A stretch of DNA of 64,000 bases from Halanaerobiaceae bacterium ANBcell28 (GCA_037623315.1 JBBJJH010000015.1:1-64000), one strand, 5' to 3'; positions 53,144-62,945 are shown, counted from the first letter of the stretch. A program made the numbers and translations. Notes: generated by a model from the letters alone, not told the origin.

Positions 53144-53977
53144 ATGAAAAAAAGACTTATAGGAAAAAGCAGATGTTTGAAAAAAGCTTATTTATAATAA
53201 TACTCTTTAGCACTATGATACTTTTTCCTTTTAACTCTACTGTTGTTCAAGCTGAATTTCTTGATTATTCTCAAGTGATTGAAGAAACTGAGCATATGAT
53301 TCAAGATTTTATTATGGAAGAAAATATAGTAGGATTAAGTGTTGCTGTCGTAAATCAAGATGGGATAATTTGGGCAGATGGCTTTGGTTATGAAAATTTA
53401 GAAAGAGAAATAAAAGCCAGTCATAAAACAATTTATTGTATTGCTTCCGTGACTAAACCAATTACTGCTACTGCTATTATGATCCTAGTTGATCAGGGTT
53501 TAGTTGATTTAGATGCGCCTATAATAAAATATATACACAGCTTATCTTTAAATGATCAGGGCTATAAGGATATAAAAGTTAGACATTTATTAAGTCATAG
53601 TTCTGGATTAAGAAGGCAAAGTTATAATTATATTTTTGAAGATACTCCTTGCATACTTCAGGCTATAGAGGATAAGTCAATTTATGCTTTTTATCTTAAG
53701 AGAAGGTGAAAATCCAGAGGGAGAGCAATTATTATCAAAGAATATTTTAGAAAAAAAGTTCTTAAACCACTCATATAGATATGGTTTTGGTTGGGAAATC
53801 AATAATAATATTATTGGCCATGGTGGTTATGCTCCACCTACTAACTCCCATGTTAAATTAATATTTGAACATTACTTAGGTGTAGTAGTAATAACAAATA
53901 CTGATAATACTAGAATGCATTTAAAAATAGAATCTATTACTGAAAGAATATTACACTCATTTCGAAGAGCTAATTAA
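53144..53977 (+). pseudogene. Class C beta-lactamase-like serine hydrolase, broken
   Basis: Close paralogue of the gene at 58685. The ATG at 53144 with AGGAGGT matches the paralogue's start, but its A run is one base short, shifting the frame. The body (SVTKP with the catalytic Ser and Lys, HLLSHSSG) is read in the other frame up to 53709. It then jumps by an internal deletion of about 390 bp and a frameshift to the C-terminal GFGWEINNNIIGHGGYAPP segment (to 53977). The YxN motif is lost in the deletion, and the WYRNI module is absent. Confidence 0.85.
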
Positions 53978-54024
53978 AATTAGATCTTTTACTAAGCGTA
54001 TTATAAACGAAGTTATTTTTAAAG

Positions 54025-54057
54025 AATCATCCAGTAGCTGATGGGTGATTTTTTTAA
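54025..54057 (+). terminator. Terminator after the broken serine hydrolase
   Basis: AATCATCC pairs with GGGTGATT (one G-U) and is followed by T7. Confidence 0.75.
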
Positions 54058-54158
54058 TTTTAATCCTATTTTTTAAAAATTAAAAGTCATTTGCAGGAAA
54101 AAAGAACTGAAATGATTAAATATAGATATATGAAATAATTATATAATGAAAAGGATGA

Positions 54159-55295
54159 TTGATATGGAAAAAAGAGTTGAGAATAAAGATAAGGACAAAT
54201 TTGCAGCTTTCAGCAGGTATCAACCTTAGCGATATCTCTAATATAAATAATGGAGTGATAATATTGGGAGATAAAAATGAAAGAAGAGTCTTTACTACTG
54301 TAGAAGTAGGTGTTAATTATGTTACACATCTTTATACTCTGGCAAAGGCTTTTGAAGATGAGGAGTATTATAAGAAGTATCAGTCAAGTATTTCTGTTGA
54401 AGATAGGGATTATTTGAAGTCCAATATGGATTTAATGGCTTTTCAAGGTACGGATCATGGCTATTTAGCAGTTTTTTTATACTTCATGCCGTCATACTCT
54501 AATATAGAAACCAAAGAAGGTTATGAAAACTACTTTTTTGATTTTAATAAAGCACTTAAAGATAGAAGTTTCTCACCTTTAAAAAAGTATTGTCCTGAAA
54601 TATATCACTTTGATGATGAGACATGGCAAAAATCAATATTACCTGATCTTATAACTATAAAAGAAGTTTTTCGTAAAATTGCTGATATATACATTGAGAA
54701 TATAGATTATTACCTTAAGAAGATCTGGCCTGAAGTAAAGACTATATTAGAAGAACGTTCGAGACAGTTGAATAAAAATATACAACTTGGACTTATTGAA
54801 AAGTGGGAGCAGGTGACAGGATATAAATTTGTAGGAGATAATTATTATTTTGTTCTTTACTATGCTGGAGCTAATGGACCTTCCTTTAATAATCTATCAT
54901 TAGAGAAAAATACTGCTTTTTATGACCATGAACAAAATTTTTTGTTGGATATGTTTAGTCATGAATTAGGCATTCATGTTTTATTACCTGATTTAATTGA
55001 TTTAATATCAAAATATGAGAAGGAACTGCCTCGGATTAATAAGCCAGATGTATATGGACTTGTTAGTTATATGGCTTTTGAAACTATGGCAATTTTCTTA
55101 AATAGAAAAGTATTAGCTAGAGAAACATGTGAAGCCTCTAAATGGATTGATTTTACTACATTTAATGAAATATATATTAAGATTTATAGCCATGGAATGA
55201 GCCCGTTGGAAATGTATGAAAAGGCTGTTAACGAGTATATGGAGCTGAATAAGGATTATATTGGAGACTATGAAAAGCCTAGCATAAAGGAATAG
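54159..55295 (+). CDS. Unknown protein with HExxxH motif
   Basis: A 378-residue soluble, helix-rich protein with no signal peptide. FSHELGIHVLLPDLIDL contains H268-E269-x3-H273, an HExxxH arrangement like that of M49 dipeptidyl peptidases. A Glu in SYMAFETMAIFLNRK follows some 37 residues later and could be a third zinc ligand. The family is not recognised and activity is speculative. The start is uncertain: TTG at 54159 keeps the frame, while a better-placed ATG at 54164 is in another frame and stops after 22 codons, so an early frameshift is possible. Confidence 0.6.
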   Translation: MIWKKELRIKIRTNLQLSAGINLSDISNINNGVIILGDKNERRVFTTVEVGVNYVTHLYTLAKAFEDEEYYKKYQSSISVEDRDYLKSNMDLMAFQGTDHGYLAVFLYFMPSYSNIETKEGYENYFFDFNKALKDRSFSPLKKYCPEIYHFDDETWQKSILPDLITIKEVFRKIADIYIENIDYYLKKIWPEVKTILEERSRQLNKNIQLGLIEKWEQVTGYKFVGDNYYFVLYYAGANGPSFNNLSLEKNTAFYDHEQNFLLDMFSHELGIHVLLPDLIDLISKYEKELPRINKPDVYGLVSYMAFETMAIFLNRKVLARETCEASKWIDFTTFNEIYIKIYSHGMSPLEMYEKAVNEYMELNKDYIGDYEKPSIKE

Positions 55296-55306
55296 GGAGA
55301 AAATTA

Positions 55307-55486
55307 ATGCTAAAGTGTATTGATCTTGCTAAAGATTATCAGACAAAAGTCCTTAAGATTGGGGTTATAAATGAAAATAAGGTTTTGAAAGAATGGTATA
55401 TTGATCTGGGATTTCTTGAAACAGGAAGGAAAAACTTTTCTCATTTGCCCTTTGAAGTGTGTTTTATGGAATATCATATTGTATAA
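55307..55486 (+). pseudogene. GNAT acetyltransferase C-terminal fragment
   Basis: A 59-codon frame starting ATG behind GGGAGA. It reads KVLKIGVINENKVLKEWYID, then LGFLETGRKNFSHLPFEVCFME. This is the C-terminal acetyl-CoA-binding end of a GNAT protein (the Lys-Glu-x-Tyr...Leu-Gly-Phe pattern). The acetyl-CoA P-loop and N-terminal half are missing. It may be a relic or a small expressed piece. Confidence 0.75.
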
Positions 55487-55591
55487 ATAAAAGAGATTAT
55501 TCCCTGGAGGAGAGTAAAGTAATGAACCAAGAAATGAATATTAACTAGAAGGGTTTATTAAAATATAGATTAATAGAAAGGGTTTGAACAG

Positions 55592-57514
55592 ATGAATATA
55601 AAACGAAATAAGAGTAATAAAGAAATTGATGGTAAAGAGAAGAGAAAGAAAATACATATAATATTACCTTTATTATTAATCATAATACTAATAGGTGGTA
55701 TAACATTTAGATACATCTCTAATATGATATCTTATGATTTTTTAGATAATGTATTAGAAAGATTAAGTACATATGAATTAGTAGAAATGAGTATGGAAGT
55801 TGAATTTATACCAGATGAGCTAGAATTATATTATAAAGCTGAAATGGAATTGGTTCCTGCTGATAATAAAAGACCATATATTCTATTCGCTTTAGCTAAT
55901 GGATTGGAGTTTGATAAAGTTTTATTGGAAGGCGAGGAAGTTCGGGTATGGAGCTTATTGGAAGGTCGATTTATTTATGTACCTAGAAAATATAGAGATG
56001 AAAATATAAATCTTACAATGACTTATACAGGGTATCCAGAGAGCTATATTAATGTTATGTCAGGATATATAAGAGATGATGGGGTATTACTGAGTTCTAT
56101 TAGTTCTCTTTGGAGTCCATATTTTACAAATGAGAATTTTAAAATTGATTTAAAATTAAGAGCTCCTGAGCCATATATAGGTGTTAGTGGTGGTAGAAAA
56201 AAAGAAACTCTTGTAAAGGATGGAATTAATATTACCCAATGGTTAGATACTGGATATAGTTCTGTTTTATTTCATGACTATTACATATATGAGTATAGTG
56301 GCTTAAAAGATATAAATATCTATTTACCCCAGGATAGAAAAGAGCATGCAAATAAAATAGCAGAAACAGCTGATGAAATTAAACGTAGTTATGAAAACTA
56401 TATGCAAGCAGTTGGTATAGATTATTTTAACATAGCTTTTATGGACAGATGGGGTGGGTTCAATTTTGCTGATGGCTTAATATCTTTAGGAATTCCTTAT
56501 TTGGATTATATTAAAACAGACGATATAAATATTGATGTATTCACTCTCCTGGCTCATGAAATAGCTCATTATTATTTTTACTCAAATGACATGTGGTATG
56601 GTGAAGGGTTCACTGAATTTGCTGCAATTACAATGGCAGCTGATAAGTTTGGTATGGAATTTTATCATTTTCTATTAAATAATAGAATTAGAGAGTTATC
56701 TTATATAAATAGTTCAGAAGGATTACTGACTTTAGATAAGTACAATTATTTAAATTATTACTCAATGGCAGCTTATTATATGGGAACCATGATGTTGGAA
56801 GGTTTACGAAACAAAGAAGGTATAGAGATGGTTTTTGAGTTTATGAATTATGTTCGTAAAACAGATGAAGAAGAAAAAACACTGGATTGCTTAGTTAGTT
56901 CTGCTGAAAAGGTGTTTGGTAAAACTTATGCTAATTATTTTACATATTGGTTAAATGAAGCTAGACCAGCTGAAATTGATATGGAAATCGGAGAAGTAGC
57001 TGCTGGACAGCTGGAACTTATAATTAATTCTGATAGGAAAATAGACTTACCACTGGAAATAGGAATTGTCTATCCAGAAGGAGACATGATAATTCATTCA
57101 CTTGATTATTCTCTAGATAATAAACAGTATTTCCTTGATGTTGAGGAAGGATTTGTAGGTGTAGCCCTTGATCCAGATCGTCAGCTTTTTAGACTTGAAG
57201 AACTGGATATTTTAGCTCAAGATGAAATAAAAGGGCGAGATAATATTTTAAGATTAGTATCCTTATTAAATATGAGAGAATTTGAAGAAGCAGAAGATAT
57301 GTTTCATAAAATTTTAGCGACCCCAACCTGGTATCGAAATATAAGAAGAAATTTAGATGATGCTGATAATGAGAAAATTATAATAAAGAATATTTATTTA
57401 AGAGAGATAGACGGAAGAACTATAAATTATGAGCTTGACGTGAATATTGGTCAAGAAAACTTTGTATATACTATTCATGTGCATGATGATGGTGATGGAT
57501 ACGTAATATACTAA
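55592..57514 (+). CDS. Membrane-anchored gluzincin peptidase with WYRNI module
   Basis: A 640-residue protein with a basic N-terminus and one membrane segment (about 24-45), so its body is outside the cytoplasmic membrane. The metallopeptidase domain has HEIAH at 322-326 (zinc His, catalytic Glu323) and MWYGEGFTEF with the likely third ligand Glu338, a short H-x11-E spacing as in Peptidase_MA-type gluzincins. The last 95 residues (SLLNMREFEEAEDMFHKI, ATPTWYRNIRRNL, VYTIHVHDDGDGYVIY) match the C-terminus of the serine hydrolases nearby. RBS GAAAGGG. Confidence 0.8.
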   Translation: MNIKRNKSNKEIDGKEKRKKIHIILPLLLIIILIGGITFRYISNMISYDFLDNVLERLSTYELVEMSMEVEFIPDELELYYKAEMELVPADNKRPYILFALANGLEFDKVLLEGEEVRVWSLLEGRFIYVPRKYRDENINLTMTYTGYPESYINVMSGYIRDDGVLLSSISSLWSPYFTNENFKIDLKLRAPEPYIGVSGGRKKETLVKDGINITQWLDTGYSSVLFHDYYIYEYSGLKDINIYLPQDRKEHANKIAETADEIKRSYENYMQAVGIDYFNIAFMDRWGGFNFADGLISLGIPYLDYIKTDDINIDVFTLLAHEIAHYYFYSNDMWYGEGFTEFAAITMAADKFGMEFYHFLLNNRIRELSYINSSEGLLTLDKYNYLNYYSMAAYYMGTMMLEGLRNKEGIEMVFEFMNYVRKTDEEEKTLDCLVSSAEKVFGKTYANYFTYWLNEARPAEIDMEIGEVAAGQLELIINSDRKIDLPLEIGIVYPEGDMIIHSLDYSLDNKQYFLDVEEGFVGVALDPDRQLFRLEELDILAQDEIKGRDNILRLVSLLNMREFEEAEDMFHKILATPTWYRNIRRNLDDADNEKIIIKNIYLREIDGRTINYELDVNIGQENFVYTIHVHDDGDGYVIY

Positions 57515-57541
57515 TACCATATTCTTATCAAGGAGAGAAAT

Positions 57542-58477
57542 ATGATACAAATTAGTTTAAACGAGATAAAGAGTAGAGCTAAGAGTATTGTTGGAAGTGT
57601 TGATTCTATTAAAGCAATAGGAAATCATCATTTAAAACGACACTTAGTTTATAAGCTAAAATGTGCTAATAAAAATTATGTTTTAAAACTTTATCATAAG
57701 AAAAATAGATGGAATAGGGAAGTAGCATGCCTAAAATTTTTTGCTGATAGTAATATTTTAGCTCCTGAAATTCTTGACTATGGCATATTTGATGATGGAA
57801 TTGAGTGGTTAGTATATGAGTTCATAGAAGGAAAGATTTTACTTGATCTTCTTGATAGAATAAGCTTAGAAAATTGGAATGAAATATATTATGAAATGGG
57901 AAAACAACTAGGTTTAATACATGGGTATAAAAACTTCAATTTTTTCGGGAGCATGGATGAAGAAGGCAATAGTATCAATAACTTTTCCAAGTACAGAGAT
58001 TATTTTGAACAAAGAATAAATAAAGTATTAGTGGATTTGCATACCTTTAAGCATGATGAGCCTTTATTAATAAGAGCAGCTGAAGCAAAATTGAAATCAA
58101 TGTATAAGATAGTGGATGGAGTGAATGAGGCTAATTTATGCCATAATGATTATGATCAAAGAAATATAATAGCCGTTGGGTATAATGGTAAATATCACCT
58201 GACTGCTGTTATAGATTTTGAACAATGTGTACCTGATGATATAGATAAAGAATTAATATATGTTTATCTTCCTTTGCTTGCCAATAATCAACACTGGGCA
58301 GAAAATTTTATAGCAGGCTATGAAGAATATGGAGAAATAAACTTAGAGAGGTTATATTTTAAAAAGGATTTTTACAATCTATACAAAGGAATTATTATTT
58401 GTGCCTGGGCGAAAAAGGTGGATTATGATTATTACTTAAAGGGCTTAGAGATCATAAAAGGTATTGTAAAGATATAA
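57542..58477 (+). CDS. Aminoglycoside phosphotransferase-family kinase
   Basis: A 311-residue protein of the APH/choline kinase fold. Nucleotide-binding residues appear in KNYVLKLYHKK near residue 50 (Lys). The catalytic loop is LCHNDYDQRNII near residue 200 and the metal-binding Asp is in AVIDFEQC. It sits 27 nt after the peptidase gene in a likely operon with GGAGAG upstream. The substrate could be a sugar, choline or thiamine-like compound; resistance is not implied. Confidence 0.85.
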   Translation: MIQISLNEIKSRAKSIVGSVDSIKAIGNHHLKRHLVYKLKCANKNYVLKLYHKKNRWNREVACLKFFADSNILAPEILDYGIFDDGIEWLVYEFIEGKILLDLLDRISLENWNEIYYEMGKQLGLIHGYKNFNFFGSMDEEGNSINNFSKYRDYFEQRINKVLVDLHTFKHDEPLLIRAAEAKLKSMYKIVDGVNEANLCHNDYDQRNIIAVGYNGKYHLTAVIDFEQCVPDDIDKELIYVYLPLLANNQHWAENFIAGYEEYGEINLERLYFKKDFYNLYKGIIICAWAKKVDYDYYLKGLEIIKGIVKI

Positions 58478-58684
58478 GTTTATATTAGATTTGTTTTATA
58501 AAGAGAAGGGAAAATTAAATTAAGGATTTATATTATAAATAGTAAGTATAAAGTTAAAACTATCTTTATGCTAAATTATATTCTTTATATAATTTTCTTC
58601 GCTTACATAAAAGCTAAATATGGTAAATTAGTATTTAAAAACATGAAAAAGGGGAAATTAAAATTGTATTAGGAGGTCTAGATA

Positions 58685-60175
58685 ATGAAAAAAAAGACTA
58701 AGAGGAAAAATAAAAGCTTATTTATAATAATATTTCTTAGCTTTATGATACATTTTCCTTTTAATTCTTCTGTTGTTTATGCTGATTTCGTTGATTATTC
58801 TGAAGTAATTGAAGAAACTGAGCAAATGATTCAAGATATTCTTATAGAAAAAAATATTCTAGGATTGAGTGCTACTGTTGTAAATCAAGATGAAATAATT
58901 TGGGCTAAAGGATTTGGTTATGCAGACTTAGAAAATGAAATAAAAGCCAGTCATAAAACAATTTATTGTATTGCTTCTGTAACTAAACCAATTACTGCTA
59001 CTGCGATTATGATTTTAGTTGATCAGGGTTTAGTTGAATTAGATGAACATATTATAAATTATATACCTCAGTTATCTTTAAAAGGACAGGATTATAAAGA
59101 TATAAAAGTTAAACATTTATTAAGCCATAGTGCTGGATTAAAATATAAAGTAAGTTATGAGTATCTTTTTAGTGATACTACCTGTCTACTAGAGTATCTA
59201 AAGTATGAAACTCTTCTTTTCCCCCCTGGAAAAGGCTATAATTATTCTAATATAGGATATAGTTTATTAGGCTTGATTATAGAAAGTACTTCTGGACTTA
59301 GTTTTGAAAAATATATTAATAAAAATATTTTTGAACCTTTAGCAATGAAGAATTCTTATATAGGCATGGATGAAATAATAGATGAAATTACGGCAGGATA
59401 TTTTACTTATCCAGGATTGAGTTTACTTGAATCAATGGAAAAATTCGGGGAAAGGTATGCCTCATATGGGTTGAATTATGAAGATTACTTTATTATAAGA
59501 GGAGAAGGTTGTATAATAAAATTTCCCGAGTTAGATATACCAGGTGGTGGTATATTTTCTTCTGTGGAAGATATTAGTCATTTTTTGCGTTTTATCTTAA
59601 GTGAAGGTAAGACTCCAGATGGAGTGCAATTATTATCTAAAAATAATATAAACGAAATGTTTTTAAATCAATCAAGTAGATATGGTTTAGGTTGGATGTT
59701 AAATAATAATAATATTATTGGACATGGCGGTTATTTTCCACCTAATAACTCCTCTGTTAAATTTTCATCTGAACATAATTTAGGTGTAGTAGTAATGATA
59801 AATACTGATAATGAAAGTATGTATCAAACAATACAATCAATAAGCGATACAATATTATATTCATTCATAAGGCCCCATTTATATGAAATTGAAGAGCTTA
59901 TTTTTGAGTTTTTATCTTTATTAGAGTCATCTAATTATGAAAAGGCAGAAGAAATATTCTTAAGCTCAGTTTCTTTTCCTTTATGGTATAGAAATATAAA
60001 AAATCGTTTGAAAGAAAACTCTAAAGAAAGTAGTATTATTATTGCAGATATAATTTTAAAAGAAATAATACAGAGTTCTACTTTTCGATATCAAGTTCAT
60101 CTCAATATTGATGAAGAGGATTTTGTTTATATAATTAATGTATATGGAGATGGTGATAATTATGCTTTCTATTAA
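58685..60175 (+). CDS. Class C beta-lactamase-like serine hydrolase with WYRNI module
   Basis: A 496-residue secreted enzyme: signal peptide (about 12-33), then the beta-lactamase/D-aminopeptidase-like domain. The three active-site motifs are intact: S98-V-T-K101, Y187-S-N189 and H347-G-G. From about residue 400 a separate 95-residue module follows (LLESSNYEKAEEIFLSS, FPLWYRNIKNRL, EDFVYIINVYGDGDNYAFY). It acts outside the cell on a peptide or ester. It is the intact parent-type of the broken copies at 52625 and 53144. RBS AGGAGGT. Confidence 0.88.
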   Translation: MKKKTKRKNKSLFIIIFLSFMIHFPFNSSVVYADFVDYSEVIEETEQMIQDILIEKNILGLSATVVNQDEIIWAKGFGYADLENEIKASHKTIYCIASVTKPITATAIMILVDQGLVELDEHIINYIPQLSLKGQDYKDIKVKHLLSHSAGLKYKVSYEYLFSDTTCLLEYLKYETLLFPPGKGYNYSNIGYSLLGLIIESTSGLSFEKYINKNIFEPLAMKNSYIGMDEIIDEITAGYFTYPGLSLLESMEKFGERYASYGLNYEDYFIIRGEGCIIKFPELDIPGGGIFSSVEDISHFLRFILSEGKTPDGVQLLSKNNINEMFLNQSSRYGLGWMLNNNNIIGHGGYFPPNNSSVKFSSEHNLGVVVMINTDNESMYQTIQSISDTILYSFIRPHLYEIEELIFEFLSLLESSNYEKAEEIFLSSVSFPLWYRNIKNRLKENSKESSIIIADIILKEIIQSSTFRYQVHLNIDEEDFVYIINVYGDGDNYAFY

Positions 60176-60200
60176 ATATTTTCTTAGAAAAAGTGGTGAG

Positions 60201-60226
60201 TCTTTATCGAAACTCAGCGATAAAGA
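60201..60226 (+). promoter_or_regulatory. Hairpin just upstream of the patatin start
   Basis: TCTTTATCG (60201-60209) pairs perfectly with CGATAAAGA (60218-60226), with an 8-nt loop, ending 6 nt before the ATG. It overlaps the only weak RBS candidate (AAAGAG), so it may limit translation. Confidence 0.6.
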
Positions 60227-60232
60227 GTTTTT

Positions 60233-61447
60233 ATGATTGGTTTAGTATTAGAAGGTGGAGGCGCTAGAGGTTCCTATGAAATTGGAGCTTATAAAGCCAT
60301 TATGGAATCTGGGATAGAGATATCAGGAGTGGCCGGGACTTCGATTGGGTCTATTAATGCTGCTATGATTGCTCAAGGTGATTTAGAGAAGGCTTATCAA
60401 CTTTGGCATAATATTACTCCATCGTCATTATTTGATGTAGATGATAAACGTCTTCATGAACTTAAGGAATTTGAAATAAATAAAGACAATATTTCTTATA
60501 TGTGGAAAAAAATCAAAAAAATTTTTAAAAATAGGGGAATAGAGTTAGATAAGATTAGGCGATTATTGCTTGAAAATATTAATGAAGAACTTATTCGTTC
60601 TTCTCAAATAGATTTTGCTCTAGTAACAATTAATCTATCAGATATGAAGCCTATGGAATTGTATATAGAAGATATTCCAGAGGGCAAATTAATTGAATAC
60701 ATAATGGCTAGTTCATATTTACCTGTATTTAAAATGGAAAAGATGGACGGTAAGTATTTTCTTGATGGAGGTATATATGATAACCTTCCTATTAAACTTT
60801 TGAGAGACAAAGGTTACAGCGAAGTTATAGCTATTAGAACTCATAGTATAGGACGATTACGAAATATAGATAACGATGATATCAAAATCATTCATATTGC
60901 ACCCCAGGAAGAATTGGGGAATATCCTTGATTTTACTCAAGAAAAAATGAGGTATAATTTAAAATTAGGTTATTATGATACTTTAAAAGTACTTCGTAAT
61001 CTTAAAGGAAGTAAGTATTATATTGAAGTAGATAAAAAAGAGAAAGATTATATCAATACTTTATTTAAGTTAGAAGAAAAACAGATTGGGGAGATATCTT
61101 CTCTTTTGAACATAAAAAATACTGGAATAGGAAGTAGAAGGCTACTTTTTGAACATATTATTCCCAAATTGGTAAATATACTTGATATTGATAAAGATGC
61201 GAATTATGATGAAATAATATTGTCTTTATTAGAGATGGCTGCAAAAAATTTAAACTTGGAGAGGTTTAGTATATATACATACAAGGACTTGCTAAGTAAG
61301 ATTTGTGAAGGCTATAATAAAAAAACCCGGCAGTATCATACAGAAGATATTCCATCCTTTATAAAAAATAATGATATATTATCACGTACAGTTAAAGAAA
61401 AAATATTATATGAGATTTTAGAGGTATTATTTTGTGATAAGACTTAA
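60233..61447 (+). CDS. Patatin-like phospholipase
   Basis: A 404-residue protein. The oxyanion loop GLVLEGGGARGSYEIGAY and nucleophile motif GTSIGS (Ser37) start it, and the dyad Asp178 is in LDGGIYDNLP. Patatin domain about 1-200; the remaining 200 residues are a charged helical region with no assigned domain. It would hydrolyse lipid acyl esters inside the cell. No clear RBS; a hairpin lies right before the start. Terminator at 61481-61515. Confidence 0.9.
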   Translation: MIGLVLEGGGARGSYEIGAYKAIMESGIEISGVAGTSIGSINAAMIAQGDLEKAYQLWHNITPSSLFDVDDKRLHELKEFEINKDNISYMWKKIKKIFKNRGIELDKIRRLLLENINEELIRSSQIDFALVTINLSDMKPMELYIEDIPEGKLIEYIMASSYLPVFKMEKMDGKYFLDGGIYDNLPIKLLRDKGYSEVIAIRTHSIGRLRNIDNDDIKIIHIAPQEELGNILDFTQEKMRYNLKLGYYDTLKVLRNLKGSKYYIEVDKKEKDYINTLFKLEEKQIGEISSLLNIKNTGIGSRRLLFEHIIPKLVNILDIDKDANYDEIILSLLEMAAKNLNLERFSIYTYKDLLSKICEGYNKKTRQYHTEDIPSFIKNNDILSRTVKEKILYEILEVLFCDKT

Positions 61448-61480
61448 ATAGTATCTTAACCTAACTTTCCAAGTGAAAAT

Positions 61481-61515
61481 AAAAAATCACCTATGCTAAA
61501 AGTAGGTGATTTTTT
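61481..61515 (+). terminator. Terminator of the patatin gene
   Basis: AAAAAATCACCTA pairs with TAGGTGATTTTTT. Confidence 0.9.
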
Positions 61516-61620
61516 ATACGCAGACAATGTCGATAAAAATAAAATATTGACACACAAATATATTCTATGATAGTATATGAATGCAGTTTATAATTTCAAT
61601 TAGGCTACATAAGTCTTTCT

Positions 61621-61651
61621 TATTTAAATATCTTCTTAAGATATTTAAATA
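61621..61651 (+). promoter_or_regulatory. 14-bp-arm palindrome upstream of lrgA
   Basis: TATTTAAATATCTT (61621-61634) and AAGATATTTAAATA (61638-61651) form a perfect inverted repeat around CTT, about 107 nt before lrgA. A likely operator or 5'-leader hairpin. No T run follows. Confidence 0.65.
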
Positions 61652-61757
61652 TTTCACCTTTACTTTGCATATGAATGTGAAATAATGTACATACTTTATG
61701 GAATTATCTTTTACATCTATATGGTAGATCTAGTATGTAAGACAAGGAGTGTTGTAT

Positions 61758-62114
61758 TTGAAATTTATCAAAGGTTTATTCTTGATTTTTTTACTTTTAT
61801 TTATTGGGGAGCTAATTGTATCAGTAACTTCCTTGCCTATTCCTGGAAACATTATAGGAATGATTTTATTATTTTTTTCTCTTGTGTTTAAAATTATTGA
61901 ACTTGAAGATGTAGTTCCTGCAGGAGATTTATTACTGGAACATTTGATGCTCTATTTTATACCTGTGTCTATTGGAATTTTAGCATACAGAGAGTTACTT
62001 ATGGAAGGTATTATATCTTTTGGAATAATAGTAGTTCTAGCATATTTTATTTTGTATTTTATAATTGCAAAAATGATTGACCTATTTGTTTGTATATTTG
62101 AAAAAAGGAGTTAA
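61758..62114 (+). CDS. lrgA: LrgA/CidA-family membrane protein
   Basis: A 118-residue membrane protein with four hydrophobic segments and the family's PIPGNIIGMILLF motif near residue 30. LrgA proteins act with LrgB in control of murein hydrolase activity and programmed lysis, or in pyruvate uptake as shown for LrgAB homologues. The TTG at 61758 lies 8 nt after AAGGAG; other in-frame starts are too close to the RBS. It is 3 nt before lrgB. Confidence 0.87.
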   Translation: MKFIKGLFLIFLLLFIGELIVSVTSLPIPGNIIGMILLFFSLVFKIIELEDVVPAGDLLLEHLMLYFIPVSIGILAYRELLMEGIISFGIIVVLAYFILYFIIAKMIDLFVCIFEKRS

Positions 62115-62117
62115 AAG

Positions 62118-62828
62118 ATGATAATTGAATTTGCACAGGAGCCAGTATTCGGCATTACGTTGACTATAGGAGCATATTTTTTGGGATGTTTTTTATATAA
62201 AAAGAAGAAGATAGCTATATTTCATCCTATATTGGTATCACTTTTTATAATATTTTCTTGTTTAATTGTTTTTGATATAAGTTTTGATAGTTATAATAAT
62301 GGTGGCAGATATATCTCGATTTTATTGGGACCTGCAACTGTAGCTTTAGCCATTCCTATGTACAAAAAATTAGAGTTATTAAAGGAAAATCTGATAGTGA
62401 TTCTTTTAAGTATTTTACTTTCTTCATTTATAGCTATTTTAATGGTAGTAGGATTGGGTATAATTCTAAATACCGATAATTTGCTTTTGCTTTCACTTAT
62501 TCCTAAATCTGTAACGACACCAATTGCTGTTGAAATATCAGAACAAATTGGAGGAATAATGGCTTTAACAGCTGCAGCAGTAATTGTAACTGGTTTATTA
62601 GGTGGTATGTTTGGACCAGAGCTTAATAGACTATTTAAAGTAAAATCTACTATCGCTAAGGGAATGACTATGGGTATTACAGCTCATGGTCTGGGAACAG
62701 CTCGCGCTCTTGAAGAAAGTGAACAGGAAGGAGCATTAGGAGGTTTAGCAATTTGTGTTATGGGGTTTTTTACAGCTATAAATGCTCCAATATTGCTTCT
62801 TGTATTAGAATATTTTGGATTTATTTGA
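62118..62828 (+). CDS. lrgB: LrgB-family membrane protein
   Basis: A 236-residue LrgB with about seven hydrophobic segments. LLSLIPKSVTTPIAVEISEQIGG and GMTMGITAHGLGTARALEESEQEGA are the family's signature blocks. ATG behind AAAAAAGGAG. It forms one operon with lrgA. A possible pyruvate role would link to the lactate dehydrogenase operon at 8417, but this is only suggestive. Confidence 0.92.
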   Translation: MIIEFAQEPVFGITLTIGAYFLGCFLYKKKKIAIFHPILVSLFIIFSCLIVFDISFDSYNNGGRYISILLGPATVALAIPMYKKLELLKENLIVILLSILLSSFIAILMVVGLGIILNTDNLLLLSLIPKSVTTPIAVEISEQIGGIMALTAAAVIVTGLLGGMFGPELNRLFKVKSTIAKGMTMGITAHGLGTARALEESEQEGALGGLAICVMGFFTAINAPILLLVLEYFGFI

Positions 62829-62881
62829 GATAGATAATTTATCTTTAAAATATAAAAAATCATCCATTATAAAATGATATG

Positions 62882-62945
62882 ATACTTCTAATGTAGACAA
62901 GTCTAATTAATTAAACTAGACTATCTACTTGGAGGTATTTTTTTT
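62882..62945 (+). terminator. Long imperfect terminator after lrgB
   Basis: ATACTTCTAA, GTAGA and AGTCTA (62882-62906) can pair with TAGACT, TCTAC and TTGGAGGTAT (62915-62938), with G-U pairs, followed by T8. The GGAGG in the 3' arm is probably fortuitous, since the next ATG is followed at once by a stop. Confidence 0.6.
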
